This document shows, in pieces, positions 30,400-39,641 of a stretch of 64,000 nt of DNA. The notes under the pieces were generated by a model. It saw only the letters and a program-made list of their open reading frames with translations. It made no database searches and was not told the origin of the DNA. The stretch is from Mariniflexile sp. TRM1-10 (GTDB lineage Bacteria; Bacteroidota; Bacteroidia; Flavobacteriales; Flavobacteriaceae), in the NCBI RefSeq assembly GCF_003425985.1, contig NZ_CP022985.1, forward strand, positions 2,021,501 through 2,085,500. The letters are read 5' to 3'. The stretch's first letter is position 1. The number at the start of each line of letters is the position of its first letter. The position numbers and the translations under genes are program-made.

Positions 30400-33063
30400 T
30401 TAGTAACTATTAAGTTTCCAACTAAAACTTAACATAAAGTACTGTTTCAGGACAGTGCTTTGTAGATCTTGGATATAATTTTCTGTAGCCATACGTTTTG
30501 CGTTCGTATTTTGGTTTAATAAATCATAAATCTTAAAAGTTAAAGTTCCTTGATCTTTAAGCATTGTATACATCAAGGATGTGTTCCAAAACCAGGCACT
30601 TTTTTGAAAACCCAGCGTTATGTTTGGGTTATAATTAAAGCTAATATCATGTTGCCATTCAAATTTTTTAGGAACGTATGTTGTTAGTTGAAGTCCTATC
30701 GAATGATCAATAAATTGCTGATCTTTAAAATCGTCTAAATCAAATGTGGTTCTGTTAAATGAGACCCTGTAATTTGGCATAAGCGTCATGACATCCTTCC
30801 ACGTAAAGTTAAGGCCGGCATATGGTATTAGAAAGTTATTGTTTGAAACATATTGCACGCCATTATTAAAGTTAATAAATTTATTGATGCCCATATATAG
30901 GCTTACTAGATATTTAAGTGTCTTTAAGCTGTCTATTTTCACTAACTTACTATAACTGCCGCTGGCACCTATATCATAACCGCCATCTACATTTGCATAG
31001 GTTGTATGTCGTATAAAGTTTTCATTAATTGTAGTTTTAGGAACAATCTGATTGTTCCTAAAATCGGCTACTACATGGCTAATGAAATTTGTTTGCTTTT
31101 GAAAATCGAATGCATTATATAGGAAAGAAAAATTGTGGGTGTTTGTAGGTTCTAAGTTAGGGTTGCCTGTTATCGTGTTTAAGGGATCCGATATATCCTG
31201 AAATGGTTGTAATTGTGATAATTGTGGGGGTGTATTATTTAAACTATAACCGAAGGACATCGATGATTTTGGGTTAAATTGATAATAAGACCCCAATTTT
31301 AGTTCCAAAGCTTTAAAAGAGTGTATTAAACTTAAGTGGGGTCTTAAAAAATCGATATTATTTAGGGTACTAAATACATAGCCCGATTCCAAATTAATAG
31401 ACCACATTTCTTTTGTATACGTTAGCTTTAGCCCTGGGGTACTTCTTTTGTTCATATATTCAAAATCTGTACTTAAATCTGCATTAAATAAGGTGAAATC
31501 CTGTGTGTTGGTATCAAAACTGTAAGTGCTTTTGGTGTTTTTCTGGATATCATTTCTATAACTAAATTTAAAGTCTAAAAACAATTCCTTGGCTTTTAAA
31601 GGAAGCCGATATGCTATGTTAGTATAGAAGCCTTTTTTTTTGAGGGCTCCCTGTGTCAATTGGTTTCTACTAATAGTTTCGGGATTTGCCCCAAAAATAG
31701 TCGTTTCCGAAGTCAGGTAATCATCAGTTTCTGTGGTATTGTATTCATTTGAGACATGAAGTTTTAAATAGGCGCCATTATTACCAAATAGTTTCGTTAC
31801 ATCTAAATTGTTTCTAAAGTTTTCATCCATAGTTTCTGCAAAAGATGATGCGCTGGATTGATTAGTTACTGTATTTTTATCGTCTCTGGATGTTTCATCA
31901 CTGGATGTTTCTATTTTAGTGTTGGTCGTTTTAAATGACGGACTCATGTTGATTAAAAGTGTAGAATCAACGCTGATGTTAAAACCCAAATCAACACTAT
32001 GATTATCAGTTTCGTTATCTAAGTTTGAACCGGAATTAGAGATATATTTCGAATTGGGAAGGGTGTATGTTCTTTGAGCGGTTTTCTCGTTTTCTGAACG
32101 GCTATCAGAATGAAAATAATTGGCAGAGATATCCAGCTTTTTCTCAAAGGTGTCAACATAATTGGCGCCATAATTTTGAGATGTTATGATGCCTTCTCCA
32201 CCTCCATGGTCGCTTTTAAAACCAAATCCAGGCGAATTTGTATTATTTCCTCCCGCAAGCATGCTAATACGCTGGTCATCATCAAAAAGATTAAGCATTC
32301 CTGCAAACATGTAACGCCTATTTGTTCCTGATCCAGCGGCTACTCGCCCAAAAATACCGTTACTGTTTTTGTTCTTTATAGTTAAATTAATAGTCTTTTT
32401 GTCTTTATTACCTTCATCTCCGGCAAAAGCTTCAGCCTTGGTTTTTGTATTTGTAATTTGGACACTCTCAATGATGTCCTTGCTTAAATTTCTGGTTGTT
32501 ATGGTGGGGTCATTGCCAAAAAAAGGTTTTCCATTTACCAAAATTTTATCCACCGTTTTGCCATTTATAGTTATATTTCCTTTGGGATCAACTTCTACTC
32601 CTGGCAATTGCTTTAATAAATCTTCAATATTTGCATCTTTTTTAGTTTTAAAGGACGAGACATTAAATTCTAAAGTGTCTTTTTTTATCCTAACGGGAGT
32701 CCTAGATGTTATAAGTACTTCCTCTAAAGCATTCAGATCTGTTTTTAGATTAATGGTGCTTAAATGAATAGCTTCCTGATTCAAATGAATGGGTTGATAA
32801 TAGGTTTGATAGCCAACATACGAGATATAAAGATTCAAACTCGGGTTTGTTGTTTTGCCTTCTAAAGAAAAATTTCCGTTTTTGTCTGAAATAGTATAAG
32901 TTACCAATGAGCTGTCCTTAACACGTTCGAGATAGATAGTAGCAGCTTCTAAAGGTGTTTTATCGACTTCGGCGATTAAAGTTCCCGAAATTTTAAATGC
33001 TTTGGTTTGCGCTAAAGCCACTGTTGCACAGAAAATTGAGAATGTAAAAAAATAATGTTTCAT
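30400..33063 (-). CDS. outer-membrane beta-barrel (TonB-receptor-like) protein
   Basis: The 887-aa protein has a signal peptide (about 1-18), a CarboxypepD-regulatory-like domain (about 22-105, FKISGTLIAEVDKTPLEAAT), a plug-like domain (about 115-215, DLLKQLPGVEVDPKGNITIN and GKTVDKILVNGKPFFG) and a C-terminal outer-membrane barrel (about 400-887, NGNPNLEPTNTH-type motif as TGNPNLEPTNTHNF). It ends with a terminal aromatic-containing strand. It belongs to the outer-membrane beta-barrel family often found as orphan receptors in Bacteroidota. Single gene behind the direct-repeat promoter copy D; ligand unknown. Confidence 0.85.
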   Translation of the reverse strand: MKHYFFTFSIFCATVALAQTKAFKISGTLIAEVDKTPLEAATIYLERVKDSSLVTYTISDKNGNFSLEGKTTNPSLNLYISYVGYQTYYQPIHLNQEAIHLSTINLKTDLNALEEVLITSRTPVRIKKDTLEFNVSSFKTKKDANIEDLLKQLPGVEVDPKGNITINGKTVDKILVNGKPFFGNDPTITTRNLSKDIIESVQITNTKTKAEAFAGDEGNKDKKTINLTIKNKNSNGIFGRVAAGSGTNRRYMFAGMLNLFDDDQRISMLAGGNNTNSPGFGFKSDHGGGEGIITSQNYGANYVDTFEKKLDISANYFHSDSRSENEKTAQRTYTLPNSKYISNSGSNLDNETDNHSVDLGFNISVDSTLLINMSPSFKTTNTKIETSSDETSRDDKNTVTNQSSASSFAETMDENFRNNLDVTKLFGNNGAYLKLHVSNEYNTTETDDYLTSETTIFGANPETISRNQLTQGALKKKGFYTNIAYRLPLKAKELFLDFKFSYRNDIQKNTKSTYSFDTNTQDFTLFNADLSTDFEYMNKRSTPGLKLTYTKEMWSINLESGYVFSTLNNIDFLRPHLSLIHSFKALELKLGSYYQFNPKSSMSFGYSLNNTPPQLSQLQPFQDISDPLNTITGNPNLEPTNTHNFSFLYNAFDFQKQTNFISHVVADFRNNQIVPKTTINENFIRHTTYANVDGGYDIGASGSYSKLVKIDSLKTLKYLVSLYMGINKFINFNNGVQYVSNNNFLIPYAGLNFTWKDVMTLMPNYRVSFNRTTFDLDDFKDQQFIDHSIGLQLTTYVPKKFEWQHDISFNYNPNITLGFQKSAWFWNTSLMYTMLKDQGTLTFKIYDLLNQNTNAKRMATENYIQDLQSTVLKQYFMLSFSWKLNSY

Positions 33064-33206
33064 GTGTTTACAGCTATTGGGATAGACATGATTAATCAGA
33101 CATGGAACTCTGTCTTAGTTAATTTCGGCTACGCACAATCTTGAGGATTTCAGAAAAGGGGTGATTGGGCGCAACCGAAAGTCAACTACTAACTAAAAAG
33201 CATTAA

Positions 33207-33262
33207 CAAAGGTCGATGATAAAACTTATCTCAAATGGATTAAAACTTGTCTTAAAGGGATT
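33207..33262 (-). promoter_or_regulatory. direct-repeat operator/promoter, copy D
   Basis: Two repeats, CTTATC (33225) and CTTGTC (33246) on the plus strand, are 21 bp apart. On the coding strand GATAAGTTTT is followed 14 nt later by the end of the -7 candidate GACCTTTG (33207-33214). The receptor gene starts at 33063, leaving an untranslated leader of about 140 nt. Confidence 0.65.
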
Positions 33263-33433
33263 CTATAATGTCACCTTAAAGAAGAATGACATTACAAAGG
33301 AAAGGAGGTACAAACCGCTTCTAAGCACACTGGATTCTTATAGGATTGTTTTTTTAAACCTTTTGGGGTATATACATGTTTTTTAGCCGAAAAAAAAATT
33401 CAACCGTACATAAATCGTACAAACAATAAAATA

Positions 33434-33478
33434 AAAAATCCGTAAACAATTAATAATCAATTGTATTACGGATTTTTG
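33434..33478 (-). terminator. terminator of the tRNA-Leu gene
   Basis: AAAAATCCGTA and TACGGATTTTT frame an inner CAATT/AATTG pair. On the minus strand it follows the tRNA 3' end by a few bases and is backed by T-rich sequence. Confidence 0.65.
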
Positions 33479-33481
33479 TTG

Positions 33482-33561
33482 TACTCAAGGCGGGAATCGA
33501 ACCCGCACTCCGAAGAACCGGATTTTGAATCCGGCGCGTCTACCAATTCCGCCACTTGAGC
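33482..33561 (-). tRNA. tRNA-Leu (anticodon CAA)
   Basis: On the minus strand the acceptor GCTCAAG pairs with CTTGAGT (one G-T pair). The D arm contains GGTAGACGC, and the anticodon stem CCGGA/TCCGG holds the loop TTCAAAA, giving anticodon CAA. A long variable arm (class II) and the T arm CGGGTTCGATTCCCG are complete. CCA is not encoded. The 3' end points to the accessory side of the window. Confidence 0.95.
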
Positions 33562-33647
33562 TTAAATAGGACTGCAAAAATATATATTTTTTCTATAATA
33601 TTCATAAAAATAGTGAGCAATATACTTTTTAGGTTAAAATAAATGTA

Positions 33648-33655
33648 TAAATTTG
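33648..33655 (+). promoter_or_regulatory. -7 promoter element of prs
   Basis: TAAATTTG is a perfect match to the Bacteroidota TAnnTTTG box, 52 bp before the prs start codon. Confidence 0.6.
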
Positions 33656-33707
33656 CACCTCGTTTAAAATAGGGCGCGCTTTTGCGCTATAAAACAATAA
33701 GTTAACC

Positions 33708-34649
33708 ATGCCAATTGTGATTACCGAAGCTAAAATTTTTGCATGTACTCAAAGTAAGGTGCTTGGAGAGAAAATTGCTAAAGCTTTTGGGTCAGAACTA
33801 GGCAATGTGATTACCTCTACTTATAGCGATGGTGAGTTTCAACCCTCATACGAAGAATCTATTAGAGGGACACGTATTTTCATCATTGGTTCTACCAATC
33901 CAGGACCAGAGAATTTAATGGAAATGTTGTTGATGATTGATGCTGCCAAACGTGCTTCGGCAAGACATATAACCGCAGTATTACCTTATTTTGGATGGGC
34001 AAGACAAGACAGGAAAGATAAACCAAGAGTGCCAATAGCCGCTAAATTGGTGGCTAAAATGTTGGAAGCCGCAGGTGCAACTCGAATTATCACCATGGAT
34101 CTGCATGCAGACCAAATACAAGGATTTTTTGAAAAACCCGTCGATCATTTATTTGCATCAACCATTTTCTTGCCTTATTTGCAAAGTTTAAATTTAGATA
34201 ATTTAACCATTGCATCGCCAGATATGGGAGGTTCCAAAAGAGCTTATGCCTATTCAAAAGCATTAGAATGCGATGTGGTAATTTGTTATAAACAGCGCGC
34301 TAAAGCCAATATCATTTCCCATATGGAATTAATAGGGGATGTTACTGGTAAAAATGTCGTATTGGTTGATGATATGGTTGATACAGCCGGAACACTAACA
34401 AAAGCAGCCGATTTAATGATGGAACGTGGTGCGTTAAGTGTAAGAGCTATTTGTACTCACCCTATATTATCTGGAAAGGCATACGAGAATTTAAATAATT
34501 CAAACTTAGAAGAATTGATAGTAACCGATTCCATACCTATTAAACCATTAAGTGATAAAATCAGGGTTTTAAGCTGTGCCAATTTATTTGCTGAAGTTAT
34601 GGAAAAAGTACACAACAACAAGTCTATTAGTTCAAAATTTATCATGTAG
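33708..34649 (+). CDS. prs: ribose-phosphate pyrophosphokinase
   Basis: The 313-aa enzyme makes PRPP from ribose 5-phosphate and ATP for nucleotide, His and Trp synthesis. Typical segments are present: FSDGE-like TYSDGEFQP near residue 40, the ATP-binding GWARQDRKDKPRVPI (about 102-116), TMDLHADQIQGFF (about 128-140) and the PRPP loop VVLVDDMVDTAGTL (about 218-231). Length and motifs are normal for the family. It has its own -7 element, and rplY follows after 55 bp, a common flavobacterial pair. Confidence 0.96.
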   Translation: MPIVITEAKIFACTQSKVLGEKIAKAFGSELGNVITSTYSDGEFQPSYEESIRGTRIFIIGSTNPGPENLMEMLLMIDAAKRASARHITAVLPYFGWARQDRKDKPRVPIAAKLVAKMLEAAGATRIITMDLHADQIQGFFEKPVDHLFASTIFLPYLQSLNLDNLTIASPDMGGSKRAYAYSKALECDVVICYKQRAKANIISHMELIGDVTGKNVVLVDDMVDTAGTLTKAADLMMERGALSVRAICTHPILSGKAYENLNNSNLEELIVTDSIPIKPLSDKIRVLSCANLFAEVMEKVHNNKSISSKFIM

Positions 34650-34704
34650 GCTCAAAAGGCACGCATAAAAAGAGAATAATAATTATTAACTATATATTTT
34701 AAAA

Positions 34705-35340
34705 ATGAAATCAATTACAATCAACGGATCTCAAAGAGAAAGCGTGGGCAAAAAAGCAACAAAAGCCTTACGTAATGCTGGTCAGGTTCCTTGCGTATTA
34801 TACGGAGGAGATAAGCCAGTTCATTTCAGTGCAGAAGAATTAGCGTTCTCATCACTTGTATACACTCCAAATGCGCATACAGTTGTGATTGCTTTGGAAA
34901 ATGGTGAAAAATATAATGCTGTTTTACAAGACATTCAATTTCACCCAGTAACAGACAAAATCTTACACATAGATTTTTATCAGTTATTCGAAGACAAAGA
35001 AATTACTATGGAAATTCCAATCAGTTTTGTTGGAAACTCTCGTGGTGTTAAAAATGGTGGTGTATTGCGTAAAAACAGACGTAGCTTACGTGTTAAAGCA
35101 TTGCCAGCTAACTTACCGGATTTTATCGAAGCAGATATTACGCCGCTTAAAATTGGAAGCAAACTTTACATTACTACATTACAGAACGATGCTTACAAAT
35201 TCATGCACCCAGACAATACAGTAGTTTGTCTTGTAAGACGTTCTAGAGCGTCAGTAGATGCATTTGATGATGAAGAAGAAGAAGCAGCAGCTGAGGCAGC
35301 GGCAGAAGCGGCAGCTGAAGTAGAAGCAACTCAAGAATAG
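34705..35340 (+). CDS. rplY: 50S ribosomal protein L25 (general stress protein Ctc)
   Basis: The 211-aa protein has the N-terminal L25 domain (about 5-90, [20 protein letters not shown] and ILHIDFYQL) that binds 5S rRNA, plus the long C-terminal Ctc beta domain (about 95-185). It ends in an acidic Ala/Glu-rich tail typical of Bacteroidota. It probably shares the prs transcript and is followed by a clear terminator. Confidence 0.94.
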   Translation: MKSITINGSQRESVGKKATKALRNAGQVPCVLYGGDKPVHFSAEELAFSSLVYTPNAHTVVIALENGEKYNAVLQDIQFHPVTDKILHIDFYQLFEDKEITMEIPISFVGNSRGVKNGGVLRKNRRSLRVKALPANLPDFIEADITPLKIGSKLYITTLQNDAYKFMHPDNTVVCLVRRSRASVDAFDDEEEEAAAEAAAEAAAEVEATQE

Positions 35341-35361
35341 ATAATATTCTTATTAAATACC

Positions 35362-35398
35362 AAAAGCATCCCGAATATTTCAGGATGCTTTTTTTTGT
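35362..35398 (+). terminator. intrinsic terminator after rplY
   Basis: AAAGCATCC and GGATGCTTT form a hairpin with an 11-nt loop, followed by a T run. It lies 22 bp beyond the rplY stop. Confidence 0.85.
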
Positions 35399-35424
35399 TT
35401 TACCCATGTTTTAAAAAGTATACC

Positions 35425-35453
35425 GCTTCAATCAAAAAAGTTTAAACGAATTC
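35425..35453. repeat. solo end of the GAAGTGG element family (diverged)
   Basis: GCTTCAATCAAAAAAGTTTA followed by AACGAATTC is nearly the same as the solo end at 29210-29239, which suggests a subfamily ending in AAACGARTTC. Confidence 0.5.
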
Positions 35454-35491
35454 ATTTTTTTTGTTTTAATTTTAGCACACAAAACAAAATC

Positions 35492-36118
35492 ATGTGGAAA
35501 TTTTTATTAAGGTTATTTAAAAAGAAAAGTCATCCAAACGAACAAGATACCATGAAAAAGTTTTTAATTGTTGGTCTAGGAAATATTGGCGAAGCGTATG
35601 CCAACACCCGTCATAATATAGGATTCAGAATTTTAGACCATTTTGCTTCACAAGAAAATATAACTTTCGAAACTAAAAAACTGGGAGACACCGCCACTTA
35701 TAAGTTAAAAGGAAGAACCTTTATTTTTTTAAAACCAAGTACCTACATGAATTTAAGCGGAAAGGCAGTGGTCTATTGGTTAACTAAAGAAAATATTCCG
35801 TTAGAAAATTTGTTGGTAATAACCGATGATTTAAACCTGTCTTTCGGAAGTATTCGTGTAAAAACCAAAGGAAGCGATGGTGGCCATAACGGATTAAAAG
35901 ACATACAAGCAAAGCTAAATACCACAAACTACAACCGCTTTAGATTTGGTATTAGTGATGCCTTTAATAAAGGGCAACAGGTTGACTATGTGCTGGGTGA
36001 ATGGACCGATGATGAAAACGAAAAACTTAAAGAACGCTTAGATAAATCTATCGAGCTTATAAAATCCTTTGGCTTGGCAGGCATTAATATTACCATGAAT
36101 ACCTTTAATGGCAAGTAA
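35492..36118 (+). CDS. pth: peptidyl-tRNA hydrolase
   Basis: The 208-aa enzyme frees tRNA from dropped peptidyl-tRNA. Family motifs: FLIVGLGNIGEAYANTRHNI (about 23-42, with catalytic His), KPSTYMNLSGKAV, ITDDLNLSFGSIRVK and GSDGGHNGLKDI. A basic N-terminal extension of 20 residues (MWKFLLRLFKKK) precedes the usual start; the internal ATG at 35552 gives the standard length. Such extensions occur in related bacteria, so I keep the longer form with reservation. Confidence 0.93.
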   Translation: MWKFLLRLFKKKSHPNEQDTMKKFLIVGLGNIGEAYANTRHNIGFRILDHFASQENITFETKKLGDTATYKLKGRTFIFLKPSTYMNLSGKAVVYWLTKENIPLENLLVITDDLNLSFGSIRVKTKGSDGGHNGLKDIQAKLNTTNYNRFRFGISDAFNKGQQVDYVLGEWTDDENEKLKERLDKSIELIKSFGLAGINITMNTFNGK

Positions 36119-36235
36119 AAGTGGATGCGTTCGTCAAACTGAACTTGTTTCAGTTTCACATAACTTATTATTAGCTTATTGATTCGTATTGATTATTTAA
36201 TTGTATATCCGTAATCAATCATTTAGAGAATATCG

Positions 36236-36312
36236 TTGTCTGGTCGAGCGCAGTCGAGACCTAATTTTGAAATCGTTAAGTTAATAACCTCTCGACTGCG
36301 CTCGAGGAGACC
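36236..36312. repeat. REP-like palindrome (TCGAGCGCAGTCGAGA type)
   Basis: GTCTGGTCGAGCGCAGTCGA is followed after about 40 bp by CTCGACTGCGCTCGAGGAGA, its near complement. It lies in the tail-to-tail gap between pth and the metallopeptidase gene and may act as a terminator for both. Confidence 0.6.
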
Positions 36313-36381
36313 CGCTCATTATGATTAATAACGGACAATCAAATTATTTAAAATGAATTTGCGGTTTTATTTCTTCAAATA

Positions 36382-39300
36382 TTATTTTACCACAATCTTT
36401 TTAGTAGATTTCCTAACACCATCACTCACAATTAATAAATACATGCCAGATTGTACATTATTTAACTGCAATTCCTGACTAAAATCACCAACGTTCGGGA
36501 AGGTATTTTTATAAATATGCCTTCCTCTAATATCAAAAACAGCAATATCAATCGCTCGTTCCAATGAGCCATTTAATTGAATAACAAACTTGCCATTATT
36601 CGGGTTAGGAAACACCACAAAATTCTCGAAACCAAATGCTTCAATAGCCATGGTTGGCATGATGTTTAGCGTATAATCTTCAACTTCACCATCAAATCCA
36701 TTTTCGCAAGCGCTAGGAGGACCATCATCATCAAATTTTGTACTTACTCTCATAGTGGTATTTCCTAAAATGGCTCCAACAGGAATGGTAATTGAAAGTG
36801 GCACGTTTGAAGTAGCACCATTGGTAACATTGGTAGCTGTGCCTAAATTATATTCTTCCCCAGCGTCATTAAAGCTACAGTTCTGGTTCCAATCTATCCA
36901 TACCTTGGTGCCTGTTGTAAAGTCTCCATCGGTATTTACGTGTACTGTTAAAGGATAACTGCTATTTCTATTAACATAGGTAGTGATATTTGTGTAATTA
37001 TTATAGCCAGAAGGTTTTCCTGATGCGTTATTGATGGTATTAAACTGAACTAGAGTAGTGCTGGTTTCGTATTGAGTATTTGCGATAGAGGCGCAAAGCC
37101 CATTGAAAAAAGGGAAATTTAAAACTTTATTTTTAGTTATTGAAGATGAAGTGCCAGTTACCGTAATTAGATAATCTCCTTGCGGAACACCAGATAAATC
37201 ACTAATGGTCATGGTAACAGGTCCAGAAGCATCTAAATTTGCTGGAGAAAAAGTTACAGAAGAACCACTTGGATTTCCCGATGCACTAAAAACAGTATTT
37301 TCAGAAAAACCATTAGCAGTTACATAATTAAAATGGAATGTTGCTGTAGTGGTGGCACACTCTAAGGGATCTAAAGTTTCTTCAACAATAAAAAAATCGG
37401 GGTTTGATGAAATGGAAAAATTAAAATTTGAAACATCGTAAAAAATATTATCGGCAGCTTCAATTAATAGTCTGGCTAGCGATGTGTCTGGAATTGAAGG
37501 CACCGTGTATGAAAAGGCACCATCGTTAGGTGTGTTTGATGCAACGTTTATTGGAAACGTTAAACCACCATCGGTAGAGAGCTTGATATTTACATTTTGG
37601 CAGTTTATGGTAGCATTGGCTGTTTGCCCAACCTCCCAATTTATAGTTACATTACTGCCTTGACTCCAAGACACAGGGTTTGAAATAGTAAATGGCGTTA
37701 CATCTTCTACGGTTATTGCCATGGTATCAAAACTACTTTGTCCGCCACTGACACTAGCTGGGGCTCTGTCCCTTACCGTTAGTGCCCAATTTAAGTTTCT
37801 TCCAACGGTTGAAACCGTTTCCCAATCACTTCCTAAAGAGGGATTGGTTTGAATGGTATTTCCAGCTAATACACTGCTTAATTTCGGGATGTATCTATCA
37901 GAAGCGTTTGAAGGAGGCAATGATCTATTCATTGAACCAGAAGCTAAAGTTGGCCCGAAATTTAAATAATTTACGAGACCGCTATCAATTTGTTCCCAAC
38001 TATACGTTAAGTTATCACTACCGTCTGCATCGGTAGCTGCACCTTTTAAAACATAGGCTGTTCCAGCTGGAATGTGATAATCGTTTCCAGCATTTGCAAT
38101 GGGCGGATTATTGGTGATTACTTCAGTTGTTTGGCAACTTTTACCACCCAAATTACTTAATATTTGTTTAATGCTTTGATAATGAAAATAGGGGTCGCTA
38201 TTGTTTTGCACATCATCTTCACCAGTAATTCCCGCGTAAGCCATAATTGTACTGCCACTTCCTGGTTCGGAATTCACACCGGTACCTTCATTTTCATAAG
38301 CAAAGGTATGGTTAGCGCCCATTTGATGCCCAATTTCATGAACAACAAAATCGATATCAAAGGTATCGCCTTCTGGGATACCATTTGAGGGTGAGGTAAA
38401 TCCACTTCCTTTATTATGGTCTGAATCGCTAACGGAGTCATTATTACATACACAACCAATACACCCAGCAATACCTCCGCCACCGGTGGCACCAAATAAG
38501 TGGCCAATATCGTAAGCAGCATTTCCAATGGTATTGGTTAAGTTATTTTGAAGTTGAAGACTCCAGCCATTTGTGTTATCAAAATTATCTTCATCAGCGC
38601 CTACATTAGCATCAGAATAGGGGTCGGTTGTAGCATCTGTATATATTAATTGTGGGGCATTAACAAGTTCAAAAGTAACTGCCATATCGGTTTCAAAAAT
38701 TTCGTTAACCCTGCTTAAAGTTGCATTTATAGCTGCTAAAGCATCGGCAACGGCATCACCATTTCCAGAAATGCCATCATCATGATACGCCGTATATTCG
38801 GCAGTTGTAGAAATAGCTATTCTGAATTTTTGAAGTGTTTGGTTGTTAGCACCTCCCTCATTAATGGCAATTTTTGAAGCTAAACCATTTTTATTAAACG
38901 TTTCATTGAGCTCATCAAGGGTTTTACATTCAAAGACGTTTTTTGTTTTGTTTTTATCCGTTCTCCGGTACAAAATGTACTCCTTAGAGCCTTTTGATGC
39001 GGGTTCCATAAAAACAGCAGGTTTGTTGCTGTAAGAAATCATGGTTTGTACCCCTTGTGGCGAAACGCTCATACGTAACCGCGTTCCAGTATTATCGGTG
39101 CTTATACCCACATATGATTTTATATCAGGGTATTTTGCAGCTAAGTCTGGAGCAAAAACAGAGGCTTCGTAAATTCTAAAAGTTTCTAATTTGCCATTTT
39201 CAGCAGGCATGGTGATTATGGTTGCTTTTTGTCTTGTTTTTGAGTTTCTTGAAACAGCACCAGATAGCGATTCTTGCAACAAATTGTTATGAAGCTTGAA

Positions 39301-39453
39301 AACATGAACATTGTTTTTGTTTAAATTGAATTTTGAAATTATCTTGGAATCTTTAATGGTTTCAACCTTTTCCCATGAAGAATTTTGGGAAGACACCGAA
39401 AAGATAAACAAAAACATTGCTATTGATAAAACATAATGTAGTTTTGCTTTCAT
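36382..39453 (-). CDS. T9SS-exported reprolysin-like zinc metallopeptidase
   Basis: The protein is about 1,023 aa. It has a signal peptide from MKAKLHYVLSIAMFLFIF and a pro-region, then a metzincin catalytic domain with HEIGHQMGANHTF (near residue 370) and the Met-turn STIMAYAG. Two or more Ig/PKD-like modules follow, then a GEVED-type domain (DGEVEDYTLNI) and a T9SS sorting tail (VFPNPNNGKFVI ... SGMYLLIV ... KKIVVK). It is probably a secreted protease acting on proteins outside the cell. I start it at 39453; the in-frame ATGs further upstream lie in the shared leader. Confidence 0.88.
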   Translation of the reverse strand: MKAKLHYVLSIAMFLFIFSVSSQNSSWEKVETIKDSKIISKFNLNKNNVHVFKLHNNLLQESLSGAVSRNSKTRQKATIITMPAENGKLETFRIYEASVFAPDLAAKYPDIKSYVGISTDNTGTRLRMSVSPQGVQTMISYSNKPAVFMEPASKGSKEYILYRRTDKNKTKNVFECKTLDELNETFNKNGLASKIAINEGGANNQTLQKFRIAISTTAEYTAYHDDGISGNGDAVADALAAINATLSRVNEIFETDMAVTFELVNAPQLIYTDATTDPYSDANVGADEDNFDNTNGWSLQLQNNLTNTIGNAAYDIGHLFGATGGGGIAGCIGCVCNNDSVSDSDHNKGSGFTSPSNGIPEGDTFDIDFVVHEIGHQMGANHTFAYENEGTGVNSEPGSGSTIMAYAGITGEDDVQNNSDPYFHYQSIKQILSNLGGKSCQTTEVITNNPPIANAGNDYHIPAGTAYVLKGAATDADGSDNLTYSWEQIDSGLVNYLNFGPTLASGSMNRSLPPSNASDRYIPKLSSVLAGNTIQTNPSLGSDWETVSTVGRNLNWALTVRDRAPASVSGGQSSFDTMAITVEDVTPFTISNPVSWSQGSNVTINWEVGQTANATINCQNVNIKLSTDGGLTFPINVASNTPNDGAFSYTVPSIPDTSLARLLIEAADNIFYDVSNFNFSISSNPDFFIVEETLDPLECATTTATFHFNYVTANGFSENTVFSASGNPSGSSVTFSPANLDASGPVTMTISDLSGVPQGDYLITVTGTSSSITKNKVLNFPFFNGLCASIANTQYETSTTLVQFNTINNASGKPSGYNNYTNITTYVNRNSSYPLTVHVNTDGDFTTGTKVWIDWNQNCSFNDAGEEYNLGTATNVTNGATSNVPLSITIPVGAILGNTTMRVSTKFDDDGPPSACENGFDGEVEDYTLNIMPTMAIEAFGFENFVVFPNPNNGKFVIQLNGSLERAIDIAVFDIRGRHIYKNTFPNVGDFSQELQLNNVQSGMYLLIVSDGVRKSTKKIVVK

Positions 39454-39575
39454 AAGTAGATATTGTTGTTTTTTAAAGGTCATATGGACACGAACGATAG
39501 CGAACTGGCGAAGCAATCGCCTTTTTATTTACGGGTGATTTTTAAAACGTTTGTTAATGGCGATTTCATAAAAAA
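39454..39575 (-). promoter_or_regulatory. leader shared with the DUF6520 gene at 4650, interrupted by a repeat
   Basis: Minus-strand order: TTATGAAATCGCCATTAAC, AAAAGGCGAT, a 30-bp insertion of the GCGAACTGGCGAAGCAATC palindromic repeat, CATATGACCTTTAAAAAAC, then the start codon. Apart from the insertion it matches 4651-4752, although the genes encode unrelated exported proteins. Confidence 0.45.
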
Positions 39576-39641
39576 TATTTGAAGCTGGTTTTATTAACAC
39601 TGTTAGCAAATCTAATTTTTTTTAATTAAAGTAGCAATTAA

